Notes under the pieces: model-generated
The model's database searches: none
What the model was told of the DNA's origin: nothing
The model's input: the letters and a program-made list of their open reading frames with translations, nothing else
NCBI RefSeq assembly: GCF_051020765.1
Contig: NC_134934.1
Coordinates: 6,338,001-6,402,000, forward strand
Length of the DNA stretch: 64,000 nt
Source: Lasioglossum baleicum
Taxonomy: Eukaryota; Arthropoda; Insecta; Hymenoptera; Halictidae
Direction: 5' to 3'
In this document: positions 1 through 10,399 of the stretch, in pieces
Layout: each line of letters starts with the position of its first letter
Numbering within the stretch: position 1 is the first letter of the stretch
Made by a program: the position numbers and the translations under genes

Positions 1-2430
1 AAAATATTTTTCCGCGCCGCTTTCTGAATCCGACGACGACGGTCGCTCGTTAGAAAACGAGCTCGAGCCCGACGGATATCCCCCGAGCATTCGTTTACCA
101 AACTGGAAGTACCCCGTTGCATATTGGACGAATTATTATTTTATTATTATTACGACTCCATTGCACGGCATTGTAATGGCTTCGCAACCGTGACGCCGCA
201 CGAGGATAAATAATAGGCGAAATGTTGCTTTTGATTAAGTCGTTCCGTCTCGGGGTCCTGGAGATAAAATTCCCGGTTTCACCATGGTAATTGCACATTT
301 TAATTTTATGCTTTCTCTCTTAATAGGTGAATTGCTGTTGTCAGACATGATCCTGTTAGAATTGCGAATATTATTCGAAAAGTATGTATACCCACAAAAG
401 TGAGTTTATGAAAGATTCGCATAGCATTTGAAGTCTTTGATTGTCCAAACCAGGATCCAGCCGATTTCCGACGGACGGGAGTCGCTGGCGGCCATACCCT
501 CGGCCGAGAACGAATCGTAAACAAGCAGCTAGGAATGTGTTATCTGCGATCGAGCAGGCGAACCTTTCGCCAGGAAATCGTTCCTCCAGTGACCTTGCGA
601 CCGGAATTACGCGAGCGGAACCGGGTTCCGTCGCAGGGGAACCGGGCAATACTGTACGTCAGCCTCGAGCGAGTAATGTGGATTATCCGGGACGATCGAT
701 CAGCCCTCTAATAGCTTGCTCAGGGGGTAGGGGCGGTGAGATAATGCAAAATTGATGAGAGTCCCTGCGAGTGTTTGTAATCCCGAGAAATATATTGAAA
801 TTGCCGTCGAGCCGGCGCGCCGTAGTCGACGCGACGGCTGAAAATCATTCGTCCACGATGTCCCGGGGCAATAATTCCGGATGATTCGGCGAGGGTCGGT
901 GGCTCGCGAGAAAAATCTAGCGACCATCTTTACATTCTCGCGAAACCCCTCTAGGATCTGCTGTCCTGTTCAGAATCGGCGTTCCTCGCCGATCTGTCCA
1001 CCGCCTCGTTAATCCCCGTTGGCCGTTCGTTAGCCGGGGTCGAGGCGTGTTCGCTGAAAACGCTCGAATCTGCATAATTAACGAACGTTTCTCTCCTCCT
1101 CTCCCCCACCCCGACGTCTATCCGCCGGTTTTTTTATCGTCTTCGTACGGCGCCGATTGTAATTTCTCCGGAGAACCTGTTTATCTCGGTGAAATGTTGC
1201 CGGGACGTGCTCCCGCGACTTCTCCGCGGCTCGTCGGTCTCTGATGTATTTGCATGAGCACGGAGAAACTATGAAGTGGACGCAAACGAGTCCCGATTAG
1301 AGGACGCGCGCGGAGCCCAAGGTCCTCGTTTAATCCTCCGCGCGGAGATAAGCGACTTTCGCTCCGCACGATCTCGTCGATGCCGACCGTTTATTGCGAG
1401 ATCGCCGATGGAAAATGAGGCTCTGCTATCGGAAACAATCGGCCGACTCTAATGATTTGAGTGACTTTAACCCCGAGCGGGATCCGCTTTGGACGCCGGC
1501 CAATTAAAATAATCCGGTTGGCCGCTCAAAATTGTAAATAATTCTATCGTACATTGGAATGGGAATTAAATATTTTTTAACAATTAAATTCACCATCAAA
1601 ATAAAATTCCAGAAATTGCTCCACCATAGTTCAACCAGGATTCACACTTGGCTATTTTACAAATTATTCAAGCAGAGGTTGTGCAATTCGGTGCACTAAA
1701 TAATTGGTGAACAATTGTCTAAACCGAATCAAAAATTGCCACCTATACTATCATCACAGCTATCCGCTTTTGCGAGTGTGTTAGAGCAATTCTCCCACAT
1801 TTCATATTCTTCAATATTCACGTCTGCAACGTCGCCAAAAAGATGTTCGCATTCGTGAATCGCATTCCACGCAGCTCAAGCGCCCGCATCGCGAGAAAGT
1901 TCAGGTTCACCGAACCGTCGATCATTATTTCTCCCCCGACATACGCGCCAGCGCATCACATCCAAAAATAATTTTTTCCCAGTCTACTTTCATTTCATCG
2001 GTGCACAATGGTCTGCAACAAAAAATTGAACAATGGTATCCCGGCGAACGGAAAAAGGGTTGGACAATGTCCCTGGCAGTTACGTAAGCAACCTGGGACA
2101 GAGAATCGGGCTTCGATTTCCTTCGCACTCGAATTGATCTATTTACGGGTGACGGTCATGCGCGTCCGTTCCATTACCGTGTGTTTTACGTATAATACGC
2201 ACTCGGAGAGCCGGAACACTCTGTGTGAGCGCGGCGGGACTCTCTCTGCGCGCTTATTCAAATGGTAGCTCGTTCCATTTGCAAGCGGATTACCCGCCGC
2301 GGAGATTGTAGTCGTTTAGGTTACAGAAAGCTGCGATTGTGTCGGTGCCGGTTACAAGGAACACGCCGGATTGTAACGCTTTCAATTAGGTTTCGGCCGC
2401 GATGGTAATTACGTATCCGCGTGATACGAA
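1..2430. other. Non-genic stretch, GC-rich with an AT-rich island
   Basis: I see no gene here. The block is CpG-rich, with an AT-rich island at about 1500-1850 and a short ATT run near 131-150. The open frames are short, overlap on both strands and show no domain I know. The island at 1500-1850 has no terminal inverted repeat that I could find. Confidence 0.5.
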
Positions 2431-2442
2431 TTAACCGAACTC

Positions 2443-2470
2443 CACACACACACACACACACACTCACACA
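2443..2470. repeat. (CA)n microsatellite
   Basis: About ten CA dinucleotides run without interruption, then continue imperfectly past one CT step. This is a short simple repeat. Confidence 0.9.
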
Positions 2471-2623
2471 AATGGATTGTTCATCACGCGCGAAACCAAT
2501 TTTAAACTGAACACCGTTCCCGGTCTCGTGTGGTCTGCCCGCAAACCGAACGGGTCCTTCTTCACAATATTGATTGCAAAGACGAAATCATCGAGATTCA
2601 TGAAAACTTCCAAGAAAGTTTAA

Positions 2624-3128
2624 CCCTTAGCAGTCGAGGGCTGACTTAGAGTCACCACTAGAAATTGCTATACCATTATTCACAACATTGTTTAAATTAT
2701 TAAATATGTTCGTATCTAATCAATTACTACACATTCAAGTATCGTATGAGATATTATATCAATTTCATATCCATCAAATGAAAAAAATCTGTTGGAGTGA
2801 CGTAGGTCACACATACTTCATGCGTTTCTTTGCGTATGGCCTATGATCTGATGCGTGCGCAGCAGAACCGGGCCGCTCCCGCGCGAGTTTCGATAAAGTT
2901 TTAATCCATGTGATCCTATTCTGTTTTGTAATACTTTCTTATGATGTACCACTCACCTTTTGTCCGTGCAGTGTACAACATCACGACTTTTATATTAAAT
3001 TACACAATTTACGTGTGTCCCTTTTTTTGGAGTAATCCAGTCCTCAACAAAATCCATATACAATGGAATTATTCTAGTCCGGAAGAAATGTTTAATTTTC
3101 GAGTTAAAATAGCTCCGACTGTAAAGGG
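2624..3128. mobile_element. piggyBac-type MITE with TTAA target duplication
   Basis: This is a non-autonomous element of 505 bp. The left end begins CCCTTAGCAGTCG and the right end, read on the reverse strand, begins CCCTTTACAGTCG. These form an inverted repeat of about 13 bp. Each end is flanked by TTAA (2620-2623 and 3129-3132), the target site of the piggyBac superfamily. The interior is AT-rich and has no transposase frame, so the element would depend on a transposase supplied from elsewhere. Just inside the left end is a small dyad around GACTTAGAGTC. The superfamily call rests on the CCC-starting ends plus TTAA; no protein evidence is available. Confidence 0.8.
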
Positions 3129-3138
3129 TTAATAGCGG

Positions 3139-3212
3139 TACAAAAAATGGCTGCGGACAATATTGACAGCACCGGAAAGAATGTAGGGTTTCCAAGAAAA
3201 TTGAATGGGAAC
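3139..3212 (+). repeat. Possible decayed cluster of the ~20-bp repeat
   Basis: Directly after the piggyBac-type MITE, four loosely similar units of about 19 bp can be read. One contains ATGTAGGGTTTCCAA, close to ATGTAGGGCTTCCAA in the cluster at 32851. The other units are poor matches, so this may be chance. Confidence 0.3.
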
Positions 3213-4060
3213 AGTGACTTGACTTTAATCGCACGTCCGGGTCACGAATCAATTAAGGCACAAACAGGTGTTCGACCTCCTCGATCACTATTTTGAGAAG
3301 CCGCTTTCAACGCTCGTGTATCCCGAATCGAGCGGTTCGTTCATAAAGGTGAGTACCCCCTGGGTCCACGTATCTGTCTGGGAATTCGCTGGATGTTAAC
3401 CAGTCGGTGCATATTAATTCCGAGGGATGAAATATCTCGACCTTTGAAGAAGAAGCCAGGAAAAGCGGGGGGGTGAGAAGGGATGGCGAAGGAAAAGGTG
3501 GGATCAACGATGAGGATACCGCGAGTAAAAAGGGTGGTATGGGTGGGATGTATGTGCAGAGTTCTGGCTTCCTCCTCCTTTAAAGGCTCCACGAGGATCC
3601 TCGGATTTCTTGGTGGGAATTCTTAAGGTCGTGCAGCCGTTCGCTAGGGTTTCCGGGATCAGGACGGAAAGAGAAACGAGAAGCGAGAAAGAGAGAAAGA
3701 AAGACTGCTGAGGGGGTTGGAGGAGATAGAGGAAGCCGGAAAGCGAGAGAAGGGACGAGTTATTAACGATTATCGAGGTCTCGGGTCTTCCACTTCGACT
3801 CTGAGCGCTCCTCCCACTTGCACCCCGGCTGTCTGCCCCCTGCTAACCCCCTGCTAGCCCCCCTTATCGGCTGGCATGCGATTAAATACGACTAGCTATA
3901 TTAGCTACGACTCGCTCCGACGGCGTACCGATATTGAAATGCGGAGCCCGTTGCGAGCAGCGCGCGAGGAAAATGCACTCTGCTCGGAGATGCAAAGCGT
4001 GCCGTTGCGCCAACATATATACAATACATGTATATAGAGAGAGAGCAAGTTCACGGAGAT
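3213..4060. other. Non-genic stretch with purine-rich tracts
   Basis: No gene is recognised. The + strand is strongly purine-biased at about 3430-3540 and again at 3655-3760. The rest is mixed GC-rich sequence. Confidence 0.5.
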
Positions 4061-4061
4061 A

Positions 4062-4063
<2 letters not shown>

Positions 4064-4097
<34 letters not shown>
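4064..4097. repeat. (AG)n microsatellite
   Basis: An AG run of about 34 bp, preceded by a shorter imperfect AG run at 4035-4045. Confidence 0.9.
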
Positions 4098-4102
<5 letters not shown>

Positions 4103-4209
4103 CGAAACCATAGCGAATACACGTATGGAGCACCGAACACACCATAGTGCAACGGGGCGATGCGTGAGCACGATTTACCTGCGTGCTCGGCCGCGTGTAT
4201 ATCGGCCCG

Positions 4210-4237
4210 GTTCGTTCGTTGGTTCGTTCGTTCGTTT
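4210..4237. repeat. (TTCG)n short tandem repeat
   Basis: About six TTCG tetramers are interrupted by one GG insertion, giving a GTTCGTTCGTT pattern. Confidence 0.8.
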
Positions 4238-4604
4238 GCATACGGCCTGGCGCAGCATCCGACTGCGGAATCGCGGGCCCTCGCAATTCGATTTCGTTAA
4301 TGGTCCCACCGCTGGATACACCGGCGTGTCGTAATTTTTAATGAGCTGAACGGCCGGCTTAGAGAGCCCGTCGGCATGTAAATGCGGCCCGAATCGGTGT
4401 TTGATGATGCGCGCGGACCGATCGCTATGGTGACGTACATTTTCCGCGACTGGACCGGACTAGATTCGAACGACACCCGCTTTACGGTGATTTGCAATCG
4501 CCCAGTGAGTACGATGAGCTATGGTGTTCTAATTGTCAGTTTAGAGCGGACTTTTTCCCACGGGAAACGTCCTTGAAAATGGTCACGAAAATCAGTGTTA
4601 TTAC

Positions 4605-4690
4605 TAGACTGCGGATTTCATGGAAAATACAAATTGTGCGGATTAATTGCAAGGTATAGGATCCACATAGACATCAAACAACAACGTGCA
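4605..4690 (+). mobile_element. Fragment of a hAT-like MITE family
   Basis: The sequence starts TAGACTGCGGATTT and continues with a body that aligns by eye to the intact copy at 48645-48773: AAATACAAATTG, then an ATTGCAAG-like stretch, then CATAGAC. The 3' terminal repeat cannot be found at the expected distance, so this copy is truncated or decayed. It overlaps a long minus-strand frame, which argues that the frame is not a gene. Confidence 0.6.
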
Positions 4691-5157
4691 TACAATCATC
4701 TGGAGTTCCTCACAGCAGGAAATGCCTGGAACAATCGACGCCACAATTTTCAGTGTGAGATCCACGAAGGTGTAATTAAACGTATTCTTTGACGATACCC
4801 GTGACGCGAGGAGCACGGCCAGAGAGAGATTCGCGTAATCCAATAACGTTCCATCAGTTGTGTCGCACCGCACGACAATGTTTTTCCATTTCGGAACGGC
4901 TCGCAATCTGTTTCGGTGATTCGTGAACTGGTCCCGGAGCTGGATCTCCGTAGCGGCGCGTTTACGAGGCAATAAAGGCTGGCTCGTGCTCGTAGTCGCG
5001 GACACGTCCCACGGCGTGTATTTAGAGAGGTTCTTGCGCGGAAAGCTCGCTGGTTTCGCCGCGTAACATTCGGTGTACATCTTATTTATTGCCTCTCGCC
5101 TCCGCGTTGCCGAAGGGACGCGAAAGTCCGCCAGTCTCTCTCGGAAAGTTGAACGAG

Positions 5158-5476
5158 AAGATATAAAGAGGAGGAGGAAGTGAGAGATGAGAGGATGGGA
5201 AGAGGGAAAAGAGGAAGAAGGAACCGAGAGAGCGGGGGTAGAAGATGGAAGGGCCTTCGGCCCATCTCCAGCTTGCACTTTCATAAGCCTGGGCTCGTCT
5301 CTCTCGCGCATACGTAATCAGCCGACGGAAAGAAGCTGCTACGCCGAGATAAAGTCACAGCCATTCGGTGGGAGGGAAAAGATGGCACGGGACAAGACGA
5401 AAGAAGACGAGCCTGGAGGACGAGGAATAACGGGGAGAGGTCGAGAGGAGGACAAAGGGGCCAGGAGGGGACGAGC
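5158..5476. repeat. Polypurine-rich block
   Basis: The + strand is dominated by GA/GGA/GAA words over about 320 bp, broken by a mixed segment near 5255-5345. It is low-complexity sequence. The open frames here are rich in Arg, Glu and Gly on one strand and in Ser, Pro and Leu on the other, as expected from composition alone. Confidence 0.7.
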
Positions 5477-5571
5477 TTAGTCAAATGCACGCTTCAGGGG
5501 CTCTGCATAACTTGTCGACTGCAGTCCTCCACTCTTTTGTTTCGCCTACTTGCCTGATCCTTTCTGTCTCT

Positions 5572-5578
5572 ACCCCTT

Positions 5579-5641
<63 letters not shown>

Positions 5642-5646
5642 TCTCG
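5572..5646. repeat. (CT)n microsatellite
   Basis: A CT tract of about 75 bp, perfect over most of its length and fraying to TTTCTC at the right. It lies about 100 bp after a polypurine block, so the two have opposite strand bias. Confidence 0.9.
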
Positions 5647-7674
5647 TCCTCTCGACTGCGCTTGTGTCACGGAACGATGTTTCCACCGACTCCCCCGCCT
5701 CTCGCACTCTGTTAATATGATTGGGGCGTCTCCGGAGTATATCGAGGATTACTTAAAGAAACCGTCTTAAGATCGCGAGACGCGATTTATCCGGTTCCAC
5801 GGATATTCAGCTGGCGCGTCGCCTGTAAATCCGACGAATTTCGACGAACACGGTCATAGGCGCGTCTAAACTGTGCCTCGAATATGGATGAACACCCTGA
5901 GAGGCCTGACTGCGACGATGATCAATGGAAAGCTCCCAGGAATCGACTCGACAAGAGATTCTTCCTGCTGAGCTTTCATTAAGTCGTTAACGAGTGTTCG
6001 ATATTGGAGCTCATTGCAGGAATGCGTACTGGAATATATCGTTGGAAGGTTTTACAAGAACGATGTAATTTAATGGACAATCGGAAGATTGAATCTTGGG
6101 ATTTATGGTAATAGATGGCTTCAGGATTTATTTCAGTGGTTGAAGACTTTGAACAAAGTTCGACAGGTATAAAGGAAAAGCGATCGTATTTTAGAATGTT
6201 TATTAAAGAGCCAGCCACAAAAGCTAAACGAATTTAATAAAAAAAAAGGTACAAATAGCGTATGAAGAACTAAGAAGAAACTTGAATGCTAACAGAAAAG
6301 GATAAATCCAATTCTGCTGTTCTAACAGATGGTCGGAAGAGCTAAGAATATCTTCACAAGACGAGAAGACTGTACTTACGTTACGAAGGAATCCGAAGCA
6401 AATGAAATAGCAACAGAAGGTCAGCAATTTTTTGTAGGCCCAACAGACCTATCCTGGGGCCAAGAGGGTTAACCATCGACGTCGAATGAAGTAGGCGGTT
6501 CCAAAAGCGAGAATAACGTACGAATGTCGTATTAATGGAAACGGAGACAGCCGACCCGGGCATTAAATTGGATTTTAAATATACGATTCCCGAAGCAATA
6601 ACCTGTATAGTTGACGGTCGGTGGAAGACAGGAAGAGCCTAGCCGCGGCGCGGCGGGGCCCGTGAGCTTGGCTGCGAGGAGGCGCACGCGAGAGGCCGCC
6701 ACGAAATTGCATTATGCATGCAGCGCCAAGTACACTCGGTAATTACTCCTATTAATAGAATCAATCTCGCCGCGCATGCCGCGTTGACGTTTATTAGTGA
6801 CACGTGTTTGCTACAGAAGCAGCTTTATGCCCGGCGTTATCTAGCGCGACCGACTGAATAGCAGTGATACGGATCACCTGTTGTTCTATGGGGCACCGTC
6901 ATTTTTCCCCGTGGCGCTGTTCGAAGCTTCTTCTCTTAGACCATATATGTATACTTACAGACCCGGCATCGGTATTGGATATGCATAGGACGCAATGTTC
7001 GTCCACAATCATCATCAAGAAAGAGACATAGTTCATAGCATTTCCCATACGCTCCCCTTCTTTTTCTATGATTTTCTATGATTCTATCATTGAAACAATT
7101 GGCTTGTGATAGCTAAAATATGATATAAATATTCTTGATTCAATTTTGTCTAAATGTCTTGCAAATACTGCCTCGAGAGTTGTTCCTGATCTTGTCGTCG
7201 CTTCGTTAGGATTATTTACCATTTCCAATCTTAATTTACTTCTAAACATTACTAGACTGCAAGAAGTTTCAATTTTGCCGCGCGTGGTTTTCCATGCGTA
7301 TGTTTTCTTGTACGTCCCCCACATTTTTCTTCCAGATCGGTCCGGCAGCCGATTCTTGGGTCAGGCTCGCGATTTGTTCTCGCATCATGGGTAAACATTT
7401 GAATTGATTATGCCCGGAAATCAGCCGGAATGATTCATCGAGACGGGTATTCGCGATTCGGCCGATGATCACGTAGCCCGCGTGAAAAGGACGCGTCTGT
7501 TATTGACGCAAGTATTAAAGCCAGCGGGCTCGCGCGAGCGGATCCGTGTTTTTCGCGGAAATAACCGCGCGAGCTGCGTCACTTTTCAATGGAGGCAATC
7601 AAACAAAACCAGCGGCTGTAACTTATAATTAATCGAATACAAACACTCGAAGCAATTGGACCGAGGTATTACTT

Positions 7675-7773
7675 ATTTGCATGCGGATGTTGGCGCCGGT
7701 AATTGTTGCGGTGCCGTCTCTCGCGCGGCGAGTTTATTTTTCCCTGGCCCAATTAAAATAATTCATTAATTAA
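7675..7773. promoter_or_regulatory. Possible enhancer-like cluster (POU octamer and homeodomain cores)
   Basis: An octamer-like ATTTGCAT (7675-7682) is followed about 70 bp later by several overlapping TAATTA/AATTAA cores (7751-7773) inside otherwise GC-rich DNA. Such cores bind POU and homeodomain factors in general. That this is an enhancer is inference; these short words also occur by chance. Confidence 0.2.
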
Positions 7774-9825
7774 GGCCGGCCTCAGCAACGAGTGCCCCGG
7801 CCGGGGGAAAGAAATTAAAATTTTGATTAGCCGCATCGATCGCGACGTAACGCGGATATTCTCCTACACGCTCCGGAACATTTTTAAATAATCAAACAAT
7901 CGCTCTCCTCTCGGTGTTTATACTTTATTCAACGCGGTGATGGCTGACACAGTTCTTTGTCCGGACTTCAAAATTCATTTCCACGGGCGGCGCCTGCTCG
8001 ATTATACGTTGAATGTGCGAGATTTCATTAGGGTATATATGAGATGCAAAACAAGTTAAAAGAGTAATCACCGGACCGCGGATTTTACGTATTTATAGAA
8101 CGTTCGCGCATTTTCTGAAATTCCACCGCACGCTGGAAGCTTGTTCAATTTTAATAAGCTTCTCGTTTCATTTAGAGCTTGATAGAAGGCTTAATAGAGA
8201 ATAAACAATTTCCCTTTGACTCGCGGTTTCTCTAAATTACTGAACAATGCTTGTTATTTAAATTTTCGGGGAATCCAGGGTGTGATGATTTTGTAATCAA
8301 CATATGAAACGTGCGGATTATAATGAAGACTCGCAGTTTGTTCAGATATTCATCAATCTGTTCTCTTTTTCACCGCTAATTACTGATGTTATTCAGCATG
8401 TGTAACAGAACGAAGCAGAAATCTAGAAATGTTGCGAATTTCCACGTTTTTGAAAGGTGAAACACGAACACATGGCAACCACTAATTTTCTGCATTTCAA
8501 TCTATAGGTTGTACATTTGCAAATATGTGCAGACTGTTTCATTTGAAGTTTTATATTAAGTTGCCTGAATTACCGAATTATGCGACATTCACAAAAGATG
8601 TTTCAAACAGAATTTATTTATTTCGTCGAAACCTCCCCCCCTTTGTCTTTCTTTTACTTCTACACCATTGAAATTTGATTACACGTTCAGCGTACCCGAT
8701 TTATCTGCCGCATCGAATTGATCTCACCTGGACCCTCGCTCACCGAACGTTCTCTCCCCTATCAAATCGCTATCAAACACAGCCGGCGACTTGAACTGAC
8801 AGCGCCACAATGCCTGAATCTTTGAAAAACACTTGTAAACCTTTCACGATCTTTTTATTCCCTTTCCCACGTGCTTCGACAGATAAAGGCCACCTGAACA
8901 AAACTGTGTTCTCACGTTCGTCAAAAGAAAAAATTAACGCTCCCTTTGCAATTCAGCACTTTGATTGCTAGCTCTGATGGCTCGAAGCTTCCGCGAAATA
9001 AAGCTAGATCGACTCTCTATGATCAGGGACGAACTATCAAAAACACTATCGAGCCCCCAAGATTCCCGGTGTTTTAAAACCAGCGAGATCGCCTCTCACT
9101 CCAGCATACGGACGGTTATCGAATCCGGCGCACCAAATGAACCGGCACCTGTTTCCCGGTCAGACACGCGTAAAATCGTCCAGAGCGTGTAAATTACAGA
9201 CCAGATCTGTGGCAACACGAGTCCTACGGTGACAAGACGGGAAAAGCGATCCGGCTAATTGGCGGCTTTCACGGGCGTGAGGTGATTGATGAAAGAAGTT
9301 GTCTATCCTCGACGACGTGGTCGATTTTTACGGCCGCGCCGCGTCTCGTCGCCGCGGAGCGTAATCTCCGGGTTGCAAGATTGTTTTAATGAAACAGTGT
9401 TTTTCAGGCAGGCTTCCAATCCATCATCATTATCATTCTTTCGCGCTCGCGTTCCGCTCCGCGTGGTTGTGGTGTTCCCTGTACTCGCTCCGCGCACAGC
9501 TTCAGGGATTATCGCGCGTTACGATCGCGAGAGGCTGGTTCCCGTATCACGGGTCCCGGCGTGTTCCGATTTCCCGGCCGATAAACCGAACGACAGTAAA
9601 ACTGGCAAGGTGTACACGAGACACAGAGGAGAAAGGGCGGAGAACGCGCGGCGCACGGTAGTGCTCGAGCGATTTAACGCTGCCATCAGGCCGGCTTTTA
9701 ACGCGTCGCGGAACGGAATTACGAGCGACGGAGAGAGGCCAGGCCGTTCCCCGGGACCGTGGATCATACGACGCTTGAAATTTCATCCTTCAATAAATTC
9801 TGAGCCATCTCTCTGGTCGCCGTTC

Positions 9826-9843
9826 TCGTCGTCGTCGTCGTCG
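9826..9843. repeat. (GTC)n short tandem repeat
   Basis: About six GTC trinucleotides. In one frame this gives a serine run inside the chance frame that begins at 9286. Confidence 0.85.
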
Positions 9844-10169
9844 TGTCGCTTCACCTCGCCAAGCGTCGTCTCGCGGCCCTTTTCGCTACGCTCTACGCGC
9901 CCGATAATATCCGTAACATCGGTTGCGTCGCGCGTAAACGAACCCCGCCGAACACGCCTGACGACCGCGCGATAACGCGCCCCGATAAACGACTCGTCCT
10001 CCTACCGATTTTCCTACCGGCATCTCGTAATCGCCTGTTACATCCACGGATTGCTACTCTGACGCCACAGTTCGGCGCCGCGCCGATTCCAACGATTCGC
10101 GGCTGAAACGCGCTTCGAACGTGCCAGTTGGAGCCTCAAAATTTAAGGGTCTGAGTCGGTAACGGGAAA

Positions 10170-10190
10170 ATCGATTTTCTTAAAATCGAT
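10170..10190. repeat. Perfect short hairpin around ATCGAT
   Basis: A 9-bp inverted repeat (ATCGATTTT / AAAATCGAT) has a 3-nt spacer. It lies about 55 bp before a hAT-like MITE copy. It resembles half of a DRE-type site, but no function can be assigned. Confidence 0.6.
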
Positions 10191-10245
10191 ACTTAATTTA
10201 AGGTCTACGAAATTCAACCTGGAAAGAGCACTCTATAGTTATTAG

Positions 10246-10397
10246 TAGATTGCAGATTTTATACAAAAATTGGTAGAGCAAAATTAAAATAGTGAAGATA
10301 TTCGAAGAATCTAGAAATGCTGTTTTTTATTATCTCAGGTTTATTAAAATTCTGTGGACAATTTTTATTTTGCATGTAAATCCGCAAAAGTCCCTTT
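10246..10397 (+). mobile_element. hAT-like MITE copy, both ends decayed
   Basis: The left end TAGATTGCAGATTTTATAC matches the family start TAGACTGCGGATTTTTAT. The right end (ATTTTGCATGTAAATCCGC) is the inverted partner. The segment AATTTTTATTTTGCAT is nearly identical to the right half of the copy at 56925-56994. Length is about 150 bp, against 129 bp for the intact copy. The last bases of the right terminus are mutated and the target duplication is no longer clear. Confidence 0.65.
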
Positions 10398-10399
10398 TG

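Larger units (their letters stand above)
5650..10160. other. Non-genic stretch
   Basis: No gene, RNA or element with clear ends is recognised. The stretch alternates between AT-rich (6000-6450, 7020-7320, 8150-8650) and GC-rich sequence. A GTC trinucleotide run lies at about 9826-9843. The long plus-strand frame starting at 9286 lies in GC-rich DNA, is Arg/Ser-rich and has no recognisable domain. Confidence 0.5.

Noticed and set aside
437..450. TGATTGTCCAAAC, the first 13 nt of the miR-219 mature sequence
   Set aside because: The following bases differ and no complementary arm lies nearby, so there is no precursor hairpin.
4643..5311. 222-codon minus-strand frame
   Set aside because: It overlaps a hAT-like MITE fragment at one end and a polypurine block at the other; composition is dominated by Ser/Pro/Leu.
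6460..6480. GAGGGTTAACC as a piggyBac-like end
   Set aside because: GGTTAACC is itself palindromic and no partner end or shared terminal sequence was found.
9286..9975. 229-codon plus-strand frame
   Set aside because: Arg/Ser/Pro-rich in a CpG-rich block with a GTC run; no recognisable motif and equally long frames on the opposite strand.
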